A stretch of DNA of 64,000 bases from an uncultured Eubacteriales bacterium (GTDB taxonomy: Bacteria > Bacillota > Clostridia > Oscillospirales > CAG-272): NCBI GenBank assembly GCA_934526185.1, contig CAKTAA010000002.1:1-64000 (forward strand), given 5' to 3'. The notes beneath the pieces were generated by a model. The model did no database searches. It saw only the letters and a list, made by a program, of their open reading frames with translations, and was not told the origin of the DNA. Every line of letters begins with the position of its first letter. The stretch's first letter is position 1. Position numbers and translations under genes: made by a program. Below, piece by piece: positions 63,214-64,000 of this stretch.

Positions 63214-64000
63214 ATGCGGATGGGTTACAATAAAGAAAATTACAAACGGATAAGGCACGAGTTTGAGGAAAAACACTTGGCAGCCAAAAGAACGGCGGAG
63301 GAACGCCGGAAAGAGCTGCACCGTCGGCTGCCTGAAGTGGCGGAGATCGATCGGGCGCTGTCACAGACGGGGCTGAAGCTGTTCCGAGAAGCTGCAAAGG
63401 GAACGAAGAATCTGGACGAACGAATCGCTGCTGTACAAAAAGAGAATCAGGAGCTTCAGGCAATTCGTGCTGACGTATTGACGCGGAACGGATACCCCGC
63501 GGACTATTCGGCCGTGCATTACGAATGCGCTGTTTGTTCCGACACCGGATTTGACGGTGAAAAAATATGCAGGTGTATGAAAAAGGCGCTTGTTATGGCT
63601 GGATATGAAAGCTCCGGCATCGGTCATCTCATGCGGACACAATCGTTTGAAGCCTTTACGCTTGATTATTACAAGGAGCCCTGTAAAAGACAGATGTCAG
63701 AAATTCTGCGCCAGTGCCGAAAATATGCGGAGAATTTTGAAAGCGGCAAAGCGGATAATCTTTTCTTTTACGGGACAACCGGACTGGGAAAGACGCATCT
63801 TTCCACTTCGATTGCAAAAGCCGTTATTGACAGGGGATATGATGTTGTTTACGATACGGCGCAGAATGTGTTTTCCGATTTTGAATACGAGAGGTTTAAC
63901 CGCGGATACAACGAGGGAACGCCGGAAACGCGGACAGACAGATATTTTCAGTGTGATTTGCTGATTCTGGATGACCTCGGCGCGGAGATGACGAATCAAT
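63214..64000 (+). CDS. DnaC/DnaI-type replicative helicase loader (partial, runs off the window)
   Basis: 262 residues are visible from ATG 63214 or the in-frame ATG 63220 (MGYNKENYKRIRHEFEEKHL, the usual start). An N-terminal coiled segment (about 10-90) is followed by a zinc-binding CAVCSDTGF and CRC pair (about 108-125). The AAA+ domain has Walker A FYGTTGLGKTHLSTSIA (about 192) and Walker B CDLLILDDLGAE at the window end. The protein loads the DnaB-type helicase at origins. It continues past base 64000. Confidence 0.9.
   Translation, partial: MRMGYNKENYKRIRHEFEEKHLAAKRTAEERRKELHRRLPEVAEIDRALSQTGLKLFREAAKGTKNLDERIAAVQKENQELQAIRADVLTRNGYPADYSAVHYECAVCSDTGFDGEKICRCMKKALVMAGYESSGIGHLMRTQSFEAFTLDYYKEPCKRQMSEILRQCRKYAENFESGKADNLFFYGTTGLGKTHLSTSIAKAVIDRGYDVVYDTAQNVFSDFEYERFNRGYNEGTPETRTDRYFQCDLLILDDLGAEMTNQ

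Overview
The window looks like chromosomal DNA of an anaerobic Bacillota (Clostridia-type) bacterium. Evidence: strong AGGAGG-type ribosome sites with frequent GTG/TTG starts, a desulfoferrodoxin and a rubredoxin, an F-type ATPase operon in Firmicutes order, an SLH-domain surface protein, XRE/ImmA accessory genes and a DnaC/DnaI-type helicase loader. The family-level assignment (perhaps Oscillospirales-like) is inference only.

Layout. 1-5.2 kb is an AT-rich accessory region: two XRE regulators, a DUF1492-like phage protein and an ImmA/IrrE-type metallopeptidase with a membrane anchor. 5.6-12.7 kb is a sulfur/siroheme module: a LysR regulator diverges from a large FAD-reductase/rhodanese/siroheme-reductase/ferredoxin fusion, followed by a FecBCD-type importer and a precorrin-2 dehydrogenase. 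12.9-16.4 kb is a redox and metal block (rubredoxin, ferritin, split chromate transporter, ZIP transporter, desulfoferrodoxin). 16.8-19.0 kb is a decayed MerR-type regulator locus.

19.4-30.7 kb is the most unusual part. It is one minus-strand operon, started by a near-consensus promoter, that encodes an HPr-kinase-like protein, an S26-type peptidase, PqqD, a radical SAM/SPASM enzyme, an acyl-carrier-protein::FkbH fusion, a nucleotidyltransferase, an 857-residue alpha/beta hydrolase with Cys at the nucleophile position, and two ABC half-transporters. It resembles a peptide-modification (RiPP) cluster equipped to load a glyceryl-like acyl group onto a carrier protein, but no precursor gene is obvious.

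30.9-34.5 kb is eroded mobile DNA: a 100-bp inverted-repeat element, an XRE gene, a shattered hsdM and palindromic hairpins. 34.6-46.2 kb holds an ECF sigma factor with a long C-terminal extension, a GDSL hydrolase, two tRNA-Leu genes, an AraC/GyrI regulator, mtnA, an SLH/lectin-like/M23 surface protein with a lipoprotein built from a recent internal duplication, a metallophosphoesterase, a histidine phosphatase and a DUF1080 protein. 46.4-60 kb is core metabolism: carB without carA, the complete atp operon (with an N-terminally extended subunit a and a very short delta) and typA. 60.3-64 kb holds a TetR/KTR/methyltransferase operon, an XRE remnant, and the start of a helicase-loader gene that runs off the window.
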